Positions 40,101-52,754 of a DNA stretch of 64,000 nt are shown here, piece by piece. The stretch is from Aphelocoma coerulescens. Taxonomy: Eukaryota; Chordata; Aves; Passeriformes; Corvidae. A program made the position numbers and the translations under genes. The first letter of the stretch is position 1; each line of letters opens with the position of its first letter. The notes beneath the pieces are model-generated. The model saw nothing but the letters and a program-made list of their open reading frames with translations, ran no database searches and was not told the origin of the DNA. The stretch is taken from assembly GCF_041296385.1 (NCBI RefSeq), contig NC_091033.1, forward strand, positions 12,666,001 to 12,730,000. The letters run 5' to 3'.

Positions 40101-42718
40101 CTGCTTCATGCATCTCAATTGTTCTTTGGTGTTCCAACCATCCTATTCAGAGTTTCAAATTTCTGTTAGTCCCACAATGTACAATTCCTCCCTTCTTTCC
40201 CAGTGGAGCTGTTAGTGTTGTGTCTCTAGTGTACAGGACACCAGCAGATTCAGGAAGCTCAAGAGAAGCACAAGAAGCACAATCTTCAATTTATCCACCT
40301 TTCAAAAAAAAAATGAGATGTGTTTTGAGACACTCACAGTGCATCGCTACTCTCTTTTACCTCCAGTTTTTTCCCTCCTAACACCTCTCTTTTAAAGTGA
40401 AGAGACTATGCAAAGTCATGAATTAATTATAAAACCAATGGAGCACATGAAATCAGAATAATTCAGTGAGATGTAGCAGGTCTGTACAACTAAACAAACG
40501 CTTAATAGAATAAGTTATTGATTTTAGCTAAGCTGCAAGAAAAGTGAGTGTAACATGAATTGTACCAGAAAAGGACTGATTTTGTTTGATAATTGGGATA
40601 TATTTTAGGATAAATCTGTTTAGATTTAGGAAGCCTGCCTGTTATTTAAATACCATGTCCTCTTTTGAAGACTCTAATTTGGTAATTAAATTCAAATACA
40701 TAGAGAAATGTACAGGTTTACTCATATTTAATGCAGTAACAATGACTTGACTTGGAATCAGGCCAGACAAAGGGAAGCAAGGGCTGGTACATTTTTCAGC
40801 AGAAAAGCAGACAGCCATTGGCACAGCAGCCTTCAAAGAGTAAAGAAATCCTAGTACTGGCTGCCATTCTGCTGTGAATACCAGGAGGGCTCTAAGAGTT
40901 TAATGAAAAGAGCACATAAATGCTTAGCTTAAAAGATGCATATTAATTATCCTAAACAGCCAAATTCTCACAATACTGTCACTATTTTATATGGCCTGTG
41001 ACTAGAAATTCCTATTTATCCAATACAGAAGAGAATGAGCACAAAGTCAAATTCCTCTCAATATCTTCAGTGCAGGAGTGATTCAACCTTTACCCATGGA
41101 TCAGGACAGGGACACAGATGTAAGTGAATAGTCCCCATGCCCTTAACCTCTCTTCTGAGGCTTGGCAACTGCAGCTTCAGCAAACTCTAATCTCACATCC
41201 CAAATGTTACTGGACTGCTGGACTGAAGCGCCTTAGCCTGGTATCTGGTAGGAACGGGATATTCCTGTCAGACACAGGAGGCTTTGCACACCCTCACTGC
41301 AATGAACAGATACGGCTGGAGTTTCCTCAGGCTGACCCGGGGAGCTCAAAGTGTCTCAGTAGGGAGTGGCAGCCACCCAACAACAGAAGCGCAGGTCATA
41401 TAAATACTGCACAGGATTGTGGCTAAACAATAAATACTGAACATTTCCAGTGCTGTAGATGCACTGCTGGGCTGAGCACATGGATACGGGCCACACCTTT
41501 GGGCTGCAGCTCTGATGTACCCAGGGCTTGCCCCAGGCCAGGGCTGAATCTGCTCTGTTAGGACTGGAGAGGATCGGCTGCTCTGGTTTACTGTTGTGCC
41601 CTTTGCAGAAGGCAAAGCCACACAGTGACATATTGCACAGGTACAGAATCACATACTGGGGACAGGAACCTGCATTTCCAACTGGCACGACTTGCAGAGT
41701 TTAGCAAGGCACTAATCCCTGTTTGGCAGTACTGCCGGGAGCCACTTGGGGAGCACGGACAGAGTGCTGAGTCATAAGTCCAGCCTAACCTGGAGCAAAC
41801 CTCCAGAAACACTACCAAAATGTCCCTCAGCCTCCACCACCTCCCATCCGTGCCACCCCTCCTGAGCAGCACTGCCCCAGCACCCTACGTCTGCAAATAT
41901 GCAGCAACATCTCCAACACTACAAACCCAGGGGAGTTCTATTATATGCTGTATTTTAACAATATTTTACTTGCTGACATTAAACAGCCCATCTCTACTCC
42001 TGGTGGGCACATATGGTGAAAAGACAGATCAGCCTTGGTGAGCAGCGATCCTGCGAGGTGCAGGAGGCATCCTGCAGCACAATTCCACATCCTTGTCCAG
42101 GTTTAAATCTAGCAATTCTTAAAGTCAGAGCCCTGAATGTTGTAATAAATTCTCGGCAGATTGATGTCATCTCTTAGAAAAAAAGAAGAAAAGGAAACAT
42201 AAATGTAAATGTCACGAATACCAACAACAACGTTCTTTTTCTCCATTTGTTACCAATAAAAGCTGAGCTGTAAATGTTTAGCTGGATAATTTTTTTGCAA
42301 GCCTACAGCAACCAAAAAGTGGAAAAAGTCACTGGCAAGACAGAGAAGTTCCTATTTCACATGGCATCAAAGACCAGGGCAAGGAAATGGGCACCTTCAG
42401 CCACCTAATGGTGTCCAGCCTCCCACGACTCACAGCTGCATTTCAGCACAGCACACGCTGATGCTATTTTGGAGCATGTGTGCTCTGCTGTAGGAGATGC
42501 GAGGCGGGAGGAAAGACAACCCCTGCTCATGTTCACATGCTGTGAAAAAAAATTCCAGCATGAAAAACTCCTTTGATATTTTTTTCAAACGAGACACAAG
42601 CACAGTATTTTGAAACAGAGCACCAAACGAATTTATGAGATTCACTGCAAAACCAAGGGGCTGCAAAAGCTTCTTTAAAATGGTCTTCAGCCCTTCAGAA
42701 GTGAAAGTGCAGGCCATG

Positions 42719-42959
42719 GTTGCAACCCCAAAGTGACTGGGACACATCATACAAGAAATCCTCATTTGCTGTATTATTCCCAACATCCTACCTCCTTCTA
42801 AATTTTATACTGAAGAGCTACACAGAGCCTTTAAAAAGCATCAGAGCAAACAATTTCCTGCTTTTTCTACCTGTCTGCATTTGGATTCAGCCCTTCACCA
42901 TTTCCAGTGCTTGGTTTACAGTCCAATCTCATTTTCCTACATTAAGCACCATGTCTTTC
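42719..42959 (+). repeat. Diverged direct repeat, copy A
   Basis: This segment aligns colinearly with 44306-44554. Shared blocks include TTGCAACCCCA, TTATTCCCAACATCCT, ATTTTATAC-GAAGAG, CAATTTCCTG and TCCTACATTA. Identity looks to be about three quarters. No transposon family was recognised. Confidence 0.85.
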
Positions 42960-44218
42960 AGCACACACCATGAGGTTGCCTGTACCAGTCAGCAGCTCCA
43001 TGACCTCTGTCAGTCTGGATCTACTAGTACGGGGCCAAGGAACGATCTGGAAACAAATGCAACTATCTACAGAGGTGACAATATCATTTCAGCCGTATCA
43101 CCAGGCAGGTATGTCATCACAAGATCAGCAGGGCAAGAAATGCTTAGAGCAGAATTTACTTCATGAATACTTCAACCTGGTGTTTCCTGAATGAAGGGCA
43201 GCGGTCAGCACTGCTTGCTAGAAAGGACTGTAAGGCAGAGGTACTGCCAAAGCATATGAATGCTGCCGGCAGCATTAAGTCTGTTTGAACATTAATATTT
43301 AAGTGTACTTTGAAACTAAGCCATTTAATAGCCGCAGTTAGTCAAGTAGCATTTTGTGTTATAAGGAGTATGCATTGCTGGCTAAAGATCTGGCAACCAA
43401 AAGTGCTATGGCTAGTTGATTTAACTTCAATGGCTGCTGGTTATTTAGCCCAAAACCCCATCTGAAAGAAAGACAGCCTGACAAATTATCATTACTTCAA
43501 GAAAAAACAGAGTCTGGCAAGGTTTGTATCTACCTGTGATGAAATGAAGAAAGAAAAACAAACCCTGAACCACAATTATGTCTCATTAGCAAGTCAGTGC
43601 CAATTAAGGCCCCACTTTTTGCCCACCTGAGCTTGGATTTGCTTGTTTGCTGAAAGCAATTTTATCCAGAACAAGAACTGATCTTCATCTAATCATACTT
43701 AACACAAAGAATGTCAAAACAACAATAGCTTCCTTCTTAAGCATGTTTGATACTGCTGCCATAACAACTTCAGCTTACAACAAAGATATATTCATTCCCC
43801 CCAGTGTTTATTAACAGGCTGTTTGATAAAACCCACTTCATATTATTAGTTCAAATATACTTACTAACAAAAACTGGTAAAGACCTCCCCTATATTTAAA
43901 AATGTACATGAAACCTTTTTTTAAAGGAGTATTATTTTTATCAGAGGCCAATAAATGAATCCCTATTTTTTAAAAAAAGCATATTTGCCAGAAAATCAAG
44001 CAAAGCTATAGAACACCTCTGACTCTGGTCGCATAAATAAACTTGCTGATCGCTTATTTGTAATCCCAGAATATTGTATTACAGCTGTGCTGTCAGGCTG
44101 CAAGACAGGAGTTTCTGTGCCAGTGGAAGCCCAAACCCATTCAAGACTTTTATTTAAAGGATGGATTTTCACACAGGCAGACTATTCGTGACTTATTTAG
44201 CCAAACGGCTCGCTAAAT

Positions 44219-44238
44219 TATAATAATAATAATAATAA
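44219..44238. repeat. (TAA)n microsatellite
   Basis: About six TAA units lie roughly 70 bases before copy B of the 245-bp duplicated segment. Confidence 0.9.
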
Positions 44239-44305
44239 GCAGGAAAAGCCAGGAAGCGCTGCCCAGCACCTGGCCAGAGGCCTCGTGTTTTTGGCCAGAG
44301 ACACG

Positions 44306-44554
44306 ATTGCAACCCCACAGTGCCTGGGACACGTTACAGAAGAAACCCTTATTCCTTATCTTATTCCCAACATCCTTCCTCCCTCTAGATTTTATACCGA
44401 AGAGCCACGCAAAGCACTTAAACAGCATCATAGCTAGCAATTTCCTGATTTTGTCGTATGATTAACCTTTATCCATTCCTAGGGTTTGTGACACCTGGGT
44501 TCCCAGTCCTACCTCACGGACATCGCTGTCCTACATTACAGCACCAGATCTTTC
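44306..44554 (+). repeat. Diverged direct repeat, copy B
   Basis: This is the partner of 42719-42959, in the same orientation and about 1.59 kb away. Its last bases run into the CpG island, so it borders the VAPB promoter on the intron 1 side. Confidence 0.85.
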
Positions 44555-44991
44555 GGCCGGGGCCGCGCACACACCCCCGGCGGCGCCTGGGGGAACGCAC
44601 CCCTGCTCCCGCCGCTGCCCCGCGGGGTCCCCCCTCTCCCGGGCCGCCGCCCCCGGGAAGGTCAGCCGGGCACAGCCCGCTGTTCCCGCGGCCGGCCGGG
44701 GAAGGCGGCGGCCGGGACCCCCCCGCGCCGGCCCCGCGAGCCGCCCCCACCCGCGCCGCGGCTGCGGCAGCGCTGAGGGCGGCCGGGGGGACCCCCGCGG
44801 GCTGGGGGCGGCTCCGCGGCGGCCGGGGGGGGGGCCCAGCGGGGCGGCGGGCGCGGCGCTGAAGGACATTTTATCTACCGGCGGTGCCCGGCCCCCGGAA
44901 AATGGCTGCCGGGGAGCGGGGCCCGAACGCGGCCGCACCGCCCGCCCGGCGCGGGGAGCGGCGGTGAGCGATGGCAGCGGCCGCCTCGTAC

Positions 44992-45049
44992 CTTTGAATT
45001 TGAGCTCGTGCTGCGGTTCGAGGCTGAGGACCTGCTCCGCTTTCGCCAT
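44992..45049 (-). CDS. VAPB: VAPB coding exon 1 (start of MSP domain)
   Basis: A 58-base coding part: 19 codons, MAKAEQVLSLEPQHELKFK, plus the first base of a glycine codon before donor GTACGA. The ATG at 45049 has a strong context (A at -3, G at +4) and matches the known VAPB start. The frame is open upstream to a GTG at 45082, but there is no in-frame ATG there. Confidence 0.97.
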
Positions 45050-45087
45050 GTTCCTCCTCCTCCTCCTCGGCGGTGGCGGCACCAGGC

Positions 45088-45174
45088 GGAGAGAGGAAGG
45101 GACGGGGAGGGAGGGGAAGGAAGAGGGGAGGGAGGGAGGGAGGAAGGGAGGGAGGAGGGAAGGCGGGCGGGGGG
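45088..45174. repeat. Purine-rich G-run tract, potential G-quadruplex
   Basis: On the plus strand the DNA is almost only G and A, with many GGG or longer runs at short spacing, ending in a run of six G. It lies 40-125 bases upstream of the VAPB ATG, so the minus-strand transcript would be pyrimidine-rich here. Confidence 0.85.
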
Positions 45175-45189
45175 CGCGCCCGGTAGCGG

Positions 45190-45300
45190 GTTCACCCCTC
45201 GCCCGGGTGCTGGTTCACCGTGTCGCGGCTGCTCGTTCGCTCGTCGCTCGGGTGCTGTTTCACCCTCGCCCGGGTGCTTGTTCACACTCTCCCGGCGGCC
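45190..45300. repeat. Degenerate 22-23-bp minisatellite, five copies
   Basis: The units start at 45190, 45213, 45235, 45257 and 45280. Each begins GTTC or GTTTC; units 1-4 end near CGGGTGCT or CGGCTGCT, and units 1, 4 and 5 share CTCNCCCGG. The array sits 140-250 bases upstream of the VAPB ATG. Confidence 0.85.
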
Positions 45301-45520
45301 CCGGAGCGGGGACAGGCGCGGCCGGCGGTCGGGCGGCGGCTGGCGGCGCACACGCTGCCGGGCAGGGCGGGCGGGAGGCGGGATGATGCAGCACGGAGGG
45401 GCCCGCGGAGAGGCTGCGGCGCCGGCTGACGTGAGCCCGGCTCCGCCGTGAGGGGCCGTGCGGGGAGCCTCCGTACCGCTGCTCCTCGGGCGCTTCTGTG
45501 GCCGGAGGTGCCCCCCTGGA

Positions 45521-48500
45521 GCCTTACGGAAGGAAAAAGGGCTAATAAATAACGTTTAATCGTTACTGGAAAGCGTGATTTGTAATAAACGCCTTGTGAT
45601 CCTGAAGCAGCGTGTTATTTCATGCCTCTACTCCGTGTGGCCTCAGGGCTGCAGAGGAAGCCCTCGGGCCCCTCGCCGCCCTTTCGCGGCTTCCAGCGCC
45701 GCCGGGATCTCCGGCCAGGCACGGGGACGGGCAGGGAAGCGCTCCCGGGAAAAGGAGGAGCTGCCGTGTCCGCAGGGCTCGGGGCGCAGCGTTAAAGCGC
45801 CAGGGCAACCCTGGGCATCGAGCTGCAGGAAATACTCGCTTTTTAATGAATAAAACCAGAACTTCAGGTCACCTCAGATTTTAAGACATCCCCCCTCCCC
45901 TTTCTTAACAGTAACCAAAATTTTGGGTTGCTCGTTAGGGTTTTTGTGTTTGTTTGTTTTGGGATGGGTTGTGGTGGTTGTGTTTTGGGGATTTTTTTGT
46001 TTGTGTTTAGTTTTGGTTGGTTGGGTTTTACTCCAAAGGTTTAAAACATTTTTTAAATGTACAGCATGATTCAATATAAAGTGCTGCTTTATTGATAGCC
46101 CTAGGCTAGTGTAATTACAGCAACACTACGCTTTTTGCTCCCCTCTCTCCTCAGGTTGTTTTAAAAATTTGAAAAGTTCCTAAGAATTTATAAAGCATTG
46201 CTGTAACCTCTCAAAGGCAGGAGTTTGGGATGTTAGAAACATGCTGGTCTTAAAAACTGATAATTTATGTACATTCACTGGACTTTATACATGCAGGACT
46301 TCAGGAGGAAATGCCATTTGCAGAAATAAAAAGCTTCCAAAGAACAGCAACTCAGCACATGGTTATGTTTGGTCCCAGGCAGGGCTGATGAGCAAACAGG
46401 TGAGAGGTGAATAAAAATGTTAAAATGTTGTGAAAATTAATTTTCTCACACCAATACAATCTATGTGATGCAGTGCATCTCCCCCTCACACAAATTCTTT
46501 GTATCATGTTGTTTGACTCAATAAATTCCAAAAATGCATAAGGTACTTAAAAAGAACTAGAATTATAACAAGAGTGTTGCTCTCCTTTCTGGCAGTAAGA
46601 GCAATGTCAGATGAGTGATGTATATGTTAAAATGAACACCCCTAAGGAGGACAGTGGCATTCACTGCTCTGAGCACATCTGCAGTGTTTATACCACGCCT
46701 TCAGCTGCTTCTGTCCACCACAATCCCTGTTTTTCTACACATGTGCTTTACTACCTCCAATCCCATTTCATCCTCTTTGTTGTGAGACATCTTTCATTCC
46801 ATGCCAAAACAAACCAAACCCATAGTTGTATTTAGTACAAAACTCTTAGTTTTGCATAATACAAGGGAAACCTGACAACTCTTTCCAGCCAGGACAGTGG
46901 GACTGATTTTTTTAAGCATCAGCACTGCAGGGCAATACACTCAAATACTGCTCTTCTTCCTTAAACTCTTTCTCTTTTGGAGAAAGAATGGTCACATTTC
47001 ATAAAGGGGTGCACTTTCTTTTCCAGAAAATAAGATTTGGATGGTCTTATTATTTTTGCTCCGGGGGCGTGGGTGGGGGTAATTTTTAGCCTAAACTACA
47101 GGTTATGTCATAACATTTTAGATCTCAAGTCAGGAGAGAATTGAGTTCACTCATACTTTGCAGCTTTCTTGGCTGGTACTGTGGGAAGGTTACCTTCTTT
47201 TACCTAATCTCTGAGGTTTTATTTTATAAACAGATTCTCTCTGTAAGCCAGGCATTCTTGGACCAGTAATTAGTAGAAAAGACAAGCTTTATACATAGCT
47301 GTAAATTAATTGCAAACTAATGGCAAGGAGTAAGAGAGAAAACTTTACACAGCATATAGTCATGCATAATAAAAACCCCTAAAGTAAACAACTATTAAGT
47401 GTTGCTGCCCAGACCTTTCTGAGTTCTACTTTTCCTGAAAGAAGTACAAAGAACCCCCTGAAGCGTCTGATGATCCTTCTCTTAAAGGATTTGCCAAGAT
47501 GTATCACCTTGCCCTAATTGGCAGCTCTGAACTTACCTGTTTGTATTTGAAGGACTCGCCCACGTTTTCATCCAGGTTGAAGGTTTTATAAAGCACAGCA
47601 TTGTTTAAGTTGAAAATGTATGAAGTCTAATGAATGTAGGTTGTCAGGTTTTTGTTGCATGTAAATAATGTGTGTACATTTAATGCTGTGTAGGTCAGAT
47701 TCACCGAAATCGGTATGCATGGAGGCCACCTGCAATACCACATCCCTGTTCCACAGCCAGCCCTCTTTGGCAACAATTCAGCCACAAGACTAAAAGGCAA
47801 TTTGTTGCCCACGTGGGTTTTTAATTAACAGGAGAAAATTGGGATGAACACTACAGGGAAACGCTTGAGAGCACCTAAAAACTTTGTACTGAAACAATTT
47901 TAAAGAACAAGTTCATCTGTTGCAAAATTTCTACGTTAGAAGCTATGAAAGACTTGATCCAAGTGAAACATTCTCATTGTGTATGTGCAAATCAGGTAGT
48001 TTGCATTTAGTTCCCCAGATTCCCTATGCAAACATATGCAAATATCTTTTTCTCTCTATTCCAGCATATTCCTTGTGTCTACCCTTTTTATCCTCTCCCC
48101 AATGCACCTTCATGCCATCTTAGACAAACCCATCTGACACTCTTCAAAAGCAGTTTGCTCACATCTAACAGGATAACTTCAAAATAGCAGGTAACGGATA
48201 CTTTAACTTATTCCAGCTCTCTGGTAAACAAAAGATGACACAGTATGTGTTTCCTGCATAGGAACTGCAGCCCCTTGCTTAGTAAAAGCTTGTATCCAAC
48301 CTTTTCAGGTGAAACAGCGGTTCAGAAGCAGGAATTTTTTGTTTATTTAGCTTTTGAAGGCTGCTATTAAGTCAACATGTTAGATGTGCACCCCAGATTG
48401 AAACAACAAAGCCACATCTTTTAAACATCATGTAAGACAAGCGAGTTAACTGCAGCCAACTCCATATTTTTGGGTACTACATAAGCAGTGGTTTAAAAAA

Positions 48501-49056
48501 AGCAAGTTACCAACCAGCTGGCTGTACTAACAAACAAGAGAAGATCCCTTCCCAGCACAACAGGCCCCACAACACTATGCAGATATTAAAAGCACTTGAT
48601 AGTTTTGATTGACAGAAACCTGGCCTAAGCAGTTGAGAACTGTGCATTTCATGCAGTCTAAGGTAAAAGCAATGTATTAAATAACTTGGCCCTACTAGAA
48701 TTTGTCAGGCCTTGCCCTGCTTGGCAAGACTGTGTGTGGCCTGCAGTTTCTCAGACATGGTGCTGCAGAGAAAGGAAGTGTTACACAAAAGCTGCATTCT
48801 CTCTGCTGTTTCCCCCCATCCCTTCTTTGCACAAGATCTTCTGCCTTTGTCTGTGTGTACATAAACCAGGGAAAAGCTCCAGTTTCTGAACACCGGTAGT
48901 CAGGACTTCTGGAAAACAGCTATTCAGTCATTTGTACATGTAAGCTATTACTTACATTCCTCGTCTATAATTAAATTGCTATAGAGACTGTTTTTTAAGA
49001 TGTGGAGAATTTTGGAAGCATTTATAAACAAGCCAGCATATTTATAAACAAAGCTT
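45521..49056. other. VAPB-RAB22A intergenic region
   Basis: About 3.5 kb upstream of VAPB and downstream of the inferred RAB22A transcript end. Several plus-strand AATAAA motifs follow the CpG island (45544, 45584, 45849). A GTTT-rich stretch lies at about 45940-46030. No coding sequence was recognised. Confidence 0.6.
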
Positions 49057-49062
49057 TTTATT
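49057..49062 (-). terminator. RAB22A: Candidate distal RAB22A poly(A) signal
   Basis: AATAAA on the minus strand with T-rich and GTTT-containing sequence downstream, about 6.15 kb after the RAB22A stop. A long 3' UTR agrees with the known human transcript. A second candidate lies at 50594-50599. Confidence 0.4.
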
Positions 49063-50774
49063 AATAAAATGTTTACACCTTTTTTTTTTTTTTTTTTTTG
49101 CACAATACATCAGACTGGTAGTGATTTAGCATGTTATTACACTATAAAAGTTTATTATGGATGCTGAGGCTGAAAAGGCTGCTTACATTATGTCAAATCA
49201 ACATTTCATTATTTGCATTCTATGCACTATATGGGAGTGTAACAATTCAAACAAAAAGGAGAGAACAAAAGCCTGGTTTTCCTCATTAGCATCTACAAAC
49301 CAACAATACAGACAAACCTGTACACGCTCTCAGGACCAGCCCAAGAGAAGACTAAAAAAAAAGTCTCAAAACATTCATAAGCTTGGGAATTCATCACTAC
49401 AATATTTCATCACTAGTAATCTGACTACACTTCATGCAGTGAAGCAATGGTTGGAAATTTGTGCAGTTTACAGTGCTGCAAATGCTCTGTAACTTTGAGC
49501 GGCTTAAGTTTGTTTTAGTAAGAGATAATATAGTAAGAAGGCACAGACCTTTCAACCCTTGTAACAGGTTAACCCCATCCTAGGATGAAAAGGCAGAATG
49601 CTGTTATGAGTGACAAGAATTGCTGATACAAAGGTTAACCTTCACATCTAATTTTACAGGCAAACATTTACTATACTGCAAGAGCTCTATGCATATCAGG
49701 TTATTTTTGTGTCCTGAACACACAAATGCAGTTTCTCGTTCAGAAAAAAACCCTTTTTTTTCTTCATTGTCCTCAGTGTGGGGGGGTACAAATGGGAAAA
49801 TTGCCAGGAAGTCTTAAGTGTCTCAGCTACAGAATGCAATCCATTTCTGTGCCTTAAATCATTTAATTCACTGTCACAGTGTCAGTGTTGGATACACATA
49901 ATTCAGAAAGAGGAAGTACAAGAAAGAAAGTTAAAATACAGAGGAGTTGACTAGAGGCTTACAATAACTTGCTCCTCCAGGTGAATGTGCTTTTAGCCTT
50001 CATGATGTGGTAAAATACAGTCATGGCACAGGTCTCAGCTGCTGTAACAGTTTCATAAGGCTGTGCTAATGAATTACCATTTTGCTTACAAATATTTGCT
50101 GCTATGACAGATACTTCTAGAACTTTGTGGCAAAAGAGACACTCACCACCTATTGTTGTCTAAATCCCATAAGGAAACAAAGAACAAATTGCCAAGAAAA
50201 CATAATGGATTTAATAGGAAATATATACTGTAACACAAGTAAAAGTGAGGCAAGATAGTAGCAGTGAATCTATCAAGGTGTCAGAGTTACAGAATATTCA
50301 AGTGCAACAACTGGATGGAATATCACACCCCCAGTGATGAAGAGCATGACAGAAGAGTGGTCTGTGTCCTTCAACATTTGAAAAAGGAGTAGCAGTTGGT
50401 TTGCTCAATAATATGTATGTGAAAACATCAACAGAAACCAAGCAAAGCCCAACCTTCTTAAAAGAAGATGACCTTTACAAAGGTAATAGGCTCCTTAAAT
50501 AAAATTTATAGTTAGTGTTTAAGCAAAAATTTAAGAACGTCAATTTGCAGGTTGATGTAACAGGAACAGCAAAATTGATTCTTCTACGAAGTCTTTATTC
50601 TTAGACTGAGAAAAGTCATCCTACTGCCTTGATTCTCCATGTAAAACAGTGAGCACCAAGTCACTCTCAGCCATTAGAACTTTTCTAAGTATTTCTGAAT
50701 TGCTCTTTGTAGCATGTACACTCTGACAACACTATATTAAAAATTCAGGGTTGGGTGGGGTGGAAGGAAATGAA

Positions 50775-50787
50775 GGGGGGGGGGGGG
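50775..50787. repeat. G13 homopolymer (C13 in the RAB22A sense strand)
   Basis: Thirteen G follow a G-rich stretch GGGTTGGGTGGGGTGG at about 50749. If the region is RAB22A 3' UTR, the RNA would carry a C-rich element of the kind bound by poly(C)-binding proteins. Confidence 0.9.
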
Positions 50788-52754
50788 AAGGAGGAAAAAG
50801 CTGACCCTAGGAACATTTTGACATGTCAGGGGCTAAGCCCATCAGTATTCTTGGATTTCAGGATAGTCTTATATCCCTTGAAAGATTTGTTATCTGTGAC
50901 ACTTCAGGGATAATATCTGGTAATGATTGTTTGATTTTTTCCAAGTCGTGCACTTTTGACTGTAGATGAGCAAGAAGTGGTTTGCATTCAGACTTTTGAG
51001 ACCTCCAGAATATCAGAAGGGATTTTTCAGAAACATTGGTATCAGAAGGCCTAAATAATTTTAGGGAATTATGTTTTGGCACCTGAATGCTTGCATGATA
51101 TACAAATATGTATTTTCAAGCATATTCCTTTTGACAAGCTGGAGCCATATGACTCAAAGGAAAACTAACTCTTTTCTTTTTGATACTAGAACCTATATTT
51201 CCATCTCACATTGGTAATTTACACCATCATCACATTTCTGTAAATCTTCTGTCACCTACCATCACTAGGCTGTGATCTACTATTAGAGATGGGATCTGAA
51301 CATAAAACATCAACAGTTTTCTTTAGGGAATTTTTTGCAGATTTTTAGAGGCTTAATTCCAAGTACACAATTCTCCTGCTTTGAATAACTGACTTGTGAT
51401 GTACAAACCATCTCAGGTGGCTGTAAAATGACTTCCTGATGGAAAAGTTAAGAAAGTTTCTCCTTCTCTCTCAACTATGAGCCAAACAGCCTTTTTTAGA
51501 GGCTGCAAGTACTCAGGAGAGATATGTGAAGCCTTTTTACAAAATGAGCAGGCAGTGTAGAAGTTGAAGCCAGTGAATTATGCAGGCTCCCCTCATGTTG
51601 GATATGATTTTGCCCTGCTTGTCTGTAGCTATTGCTGCTGAGTGAGATCCACTCCAGGGTGAGCAGCTCCACTCTCCTGACAGCTTCTGTCCTGTAAATC
51701 ATCTATTCCCAAGATAGTCTTTGCAGATTGCTGACACAGCATACCACAAATACTCTACACTATCCTTAATACACACTAAAGACTGTTTCACAAGCAAGTC
51801 ATTCAAACATCACTGCTAAAGCTTCCTTTTCCAACTAATAATGCATTATACTGGAATTTAACACTAATGTTAAGGAAGAATTTCAGCTTAACTGTGTAAC
51901 AAAATCTTGCTGAGGCTAACTTTTAAACCAGTCAAGATTTTCACCATGAATTACTTTTTGATAATTAAAATGAAGCTTTAACCAAGAACGTAGTTCTCCC
52001 TCAACCAGGTTAAAGGATTAGACTTCCAAATCAATAAGTAGGTCCTGTCTCCTCTCCTCTTAACTCTCTTCCCAAGCAAGTGAATAATCCTTCTTGAGCA
52101 GGCTGGTAGCATTAAATGTAAAGCAACACATCAAAGACTCCAGTCTGCATAAAACCTCCCTCTAAACCATTAACTGTCTGATCCTGCAGCACTTAAAGGA
52201 AGGGTGTCTCTGATGTCAGCAGGGATCTGAAGTGCAGTGATTTGCTGGACCTAATAACAAAGTCTTTACCTTCACAGCAACAGCAAAAGTTTTCAGAATT
52301 GTCTTAGAACTTTTCAAAGCACCTATAGCAATTGTCAGTAGTATGATTACTAGATGCTCCTGCTATTAAATGCAAGCTTCCAAATTTCACCTACTTGGGC
52401 ACTTAATATGCCAGTTTTCTGCATGTACATAAAATATCCTACAAAACTACCTACAGCACAGATTAGGAGCCTGGCAAGTACCTAAGTGACTTGCAACAGA
52501 GGGTCAGATGAAGACACCTTCCAAAACCTGGAGAGCACATTCAAGTTGCTCCAAAGCTTAAGAATGAAATATTTATCAAATTATATTTTTGTTCAATTCT
52601 ATAACTTTCATGAGAAAGAACTGGTGGTGTTTAGAAGTTTCAATAGTCTATTTTTTTCAGCTAAAAAATGTTCTGGATCAAGGATATAACACACACCTCG
52701 TTACATTTTTACATACATGACACTTTGCCCTTTCAAACTTGTTCTACAGAAATT

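Larger units (their letters stand above)
44540..45520 (-). promoter_or_regulatory. VAPB: CpG island and VAPB promoter/5' UTR
   Basis: About 1 kb of very GC-rich, CpG-dense DNA, sharply bounded by AT-rich sequence on both sides and containing the VAPB start codon at 45049. No TATA box is obvious, as expected for a housekeeping promoter. It includes a G-run purine tract (45088-45174) and five degenerate 22-23-bp repeats (45190-45300) upstream of the ATG. Confidence 0.88.

Noticed and set aside
44531..45082. Longer VAPB N-terminus from a GTG at 45082 (PPPPRRRRRN before the known start)
   Set aside because: No ATG lies upstream in frame. The ATG at 45049 has a strong Kozak context and matches the conserved VAPB start. 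The downstream part of this frame runs past the donor into intron.
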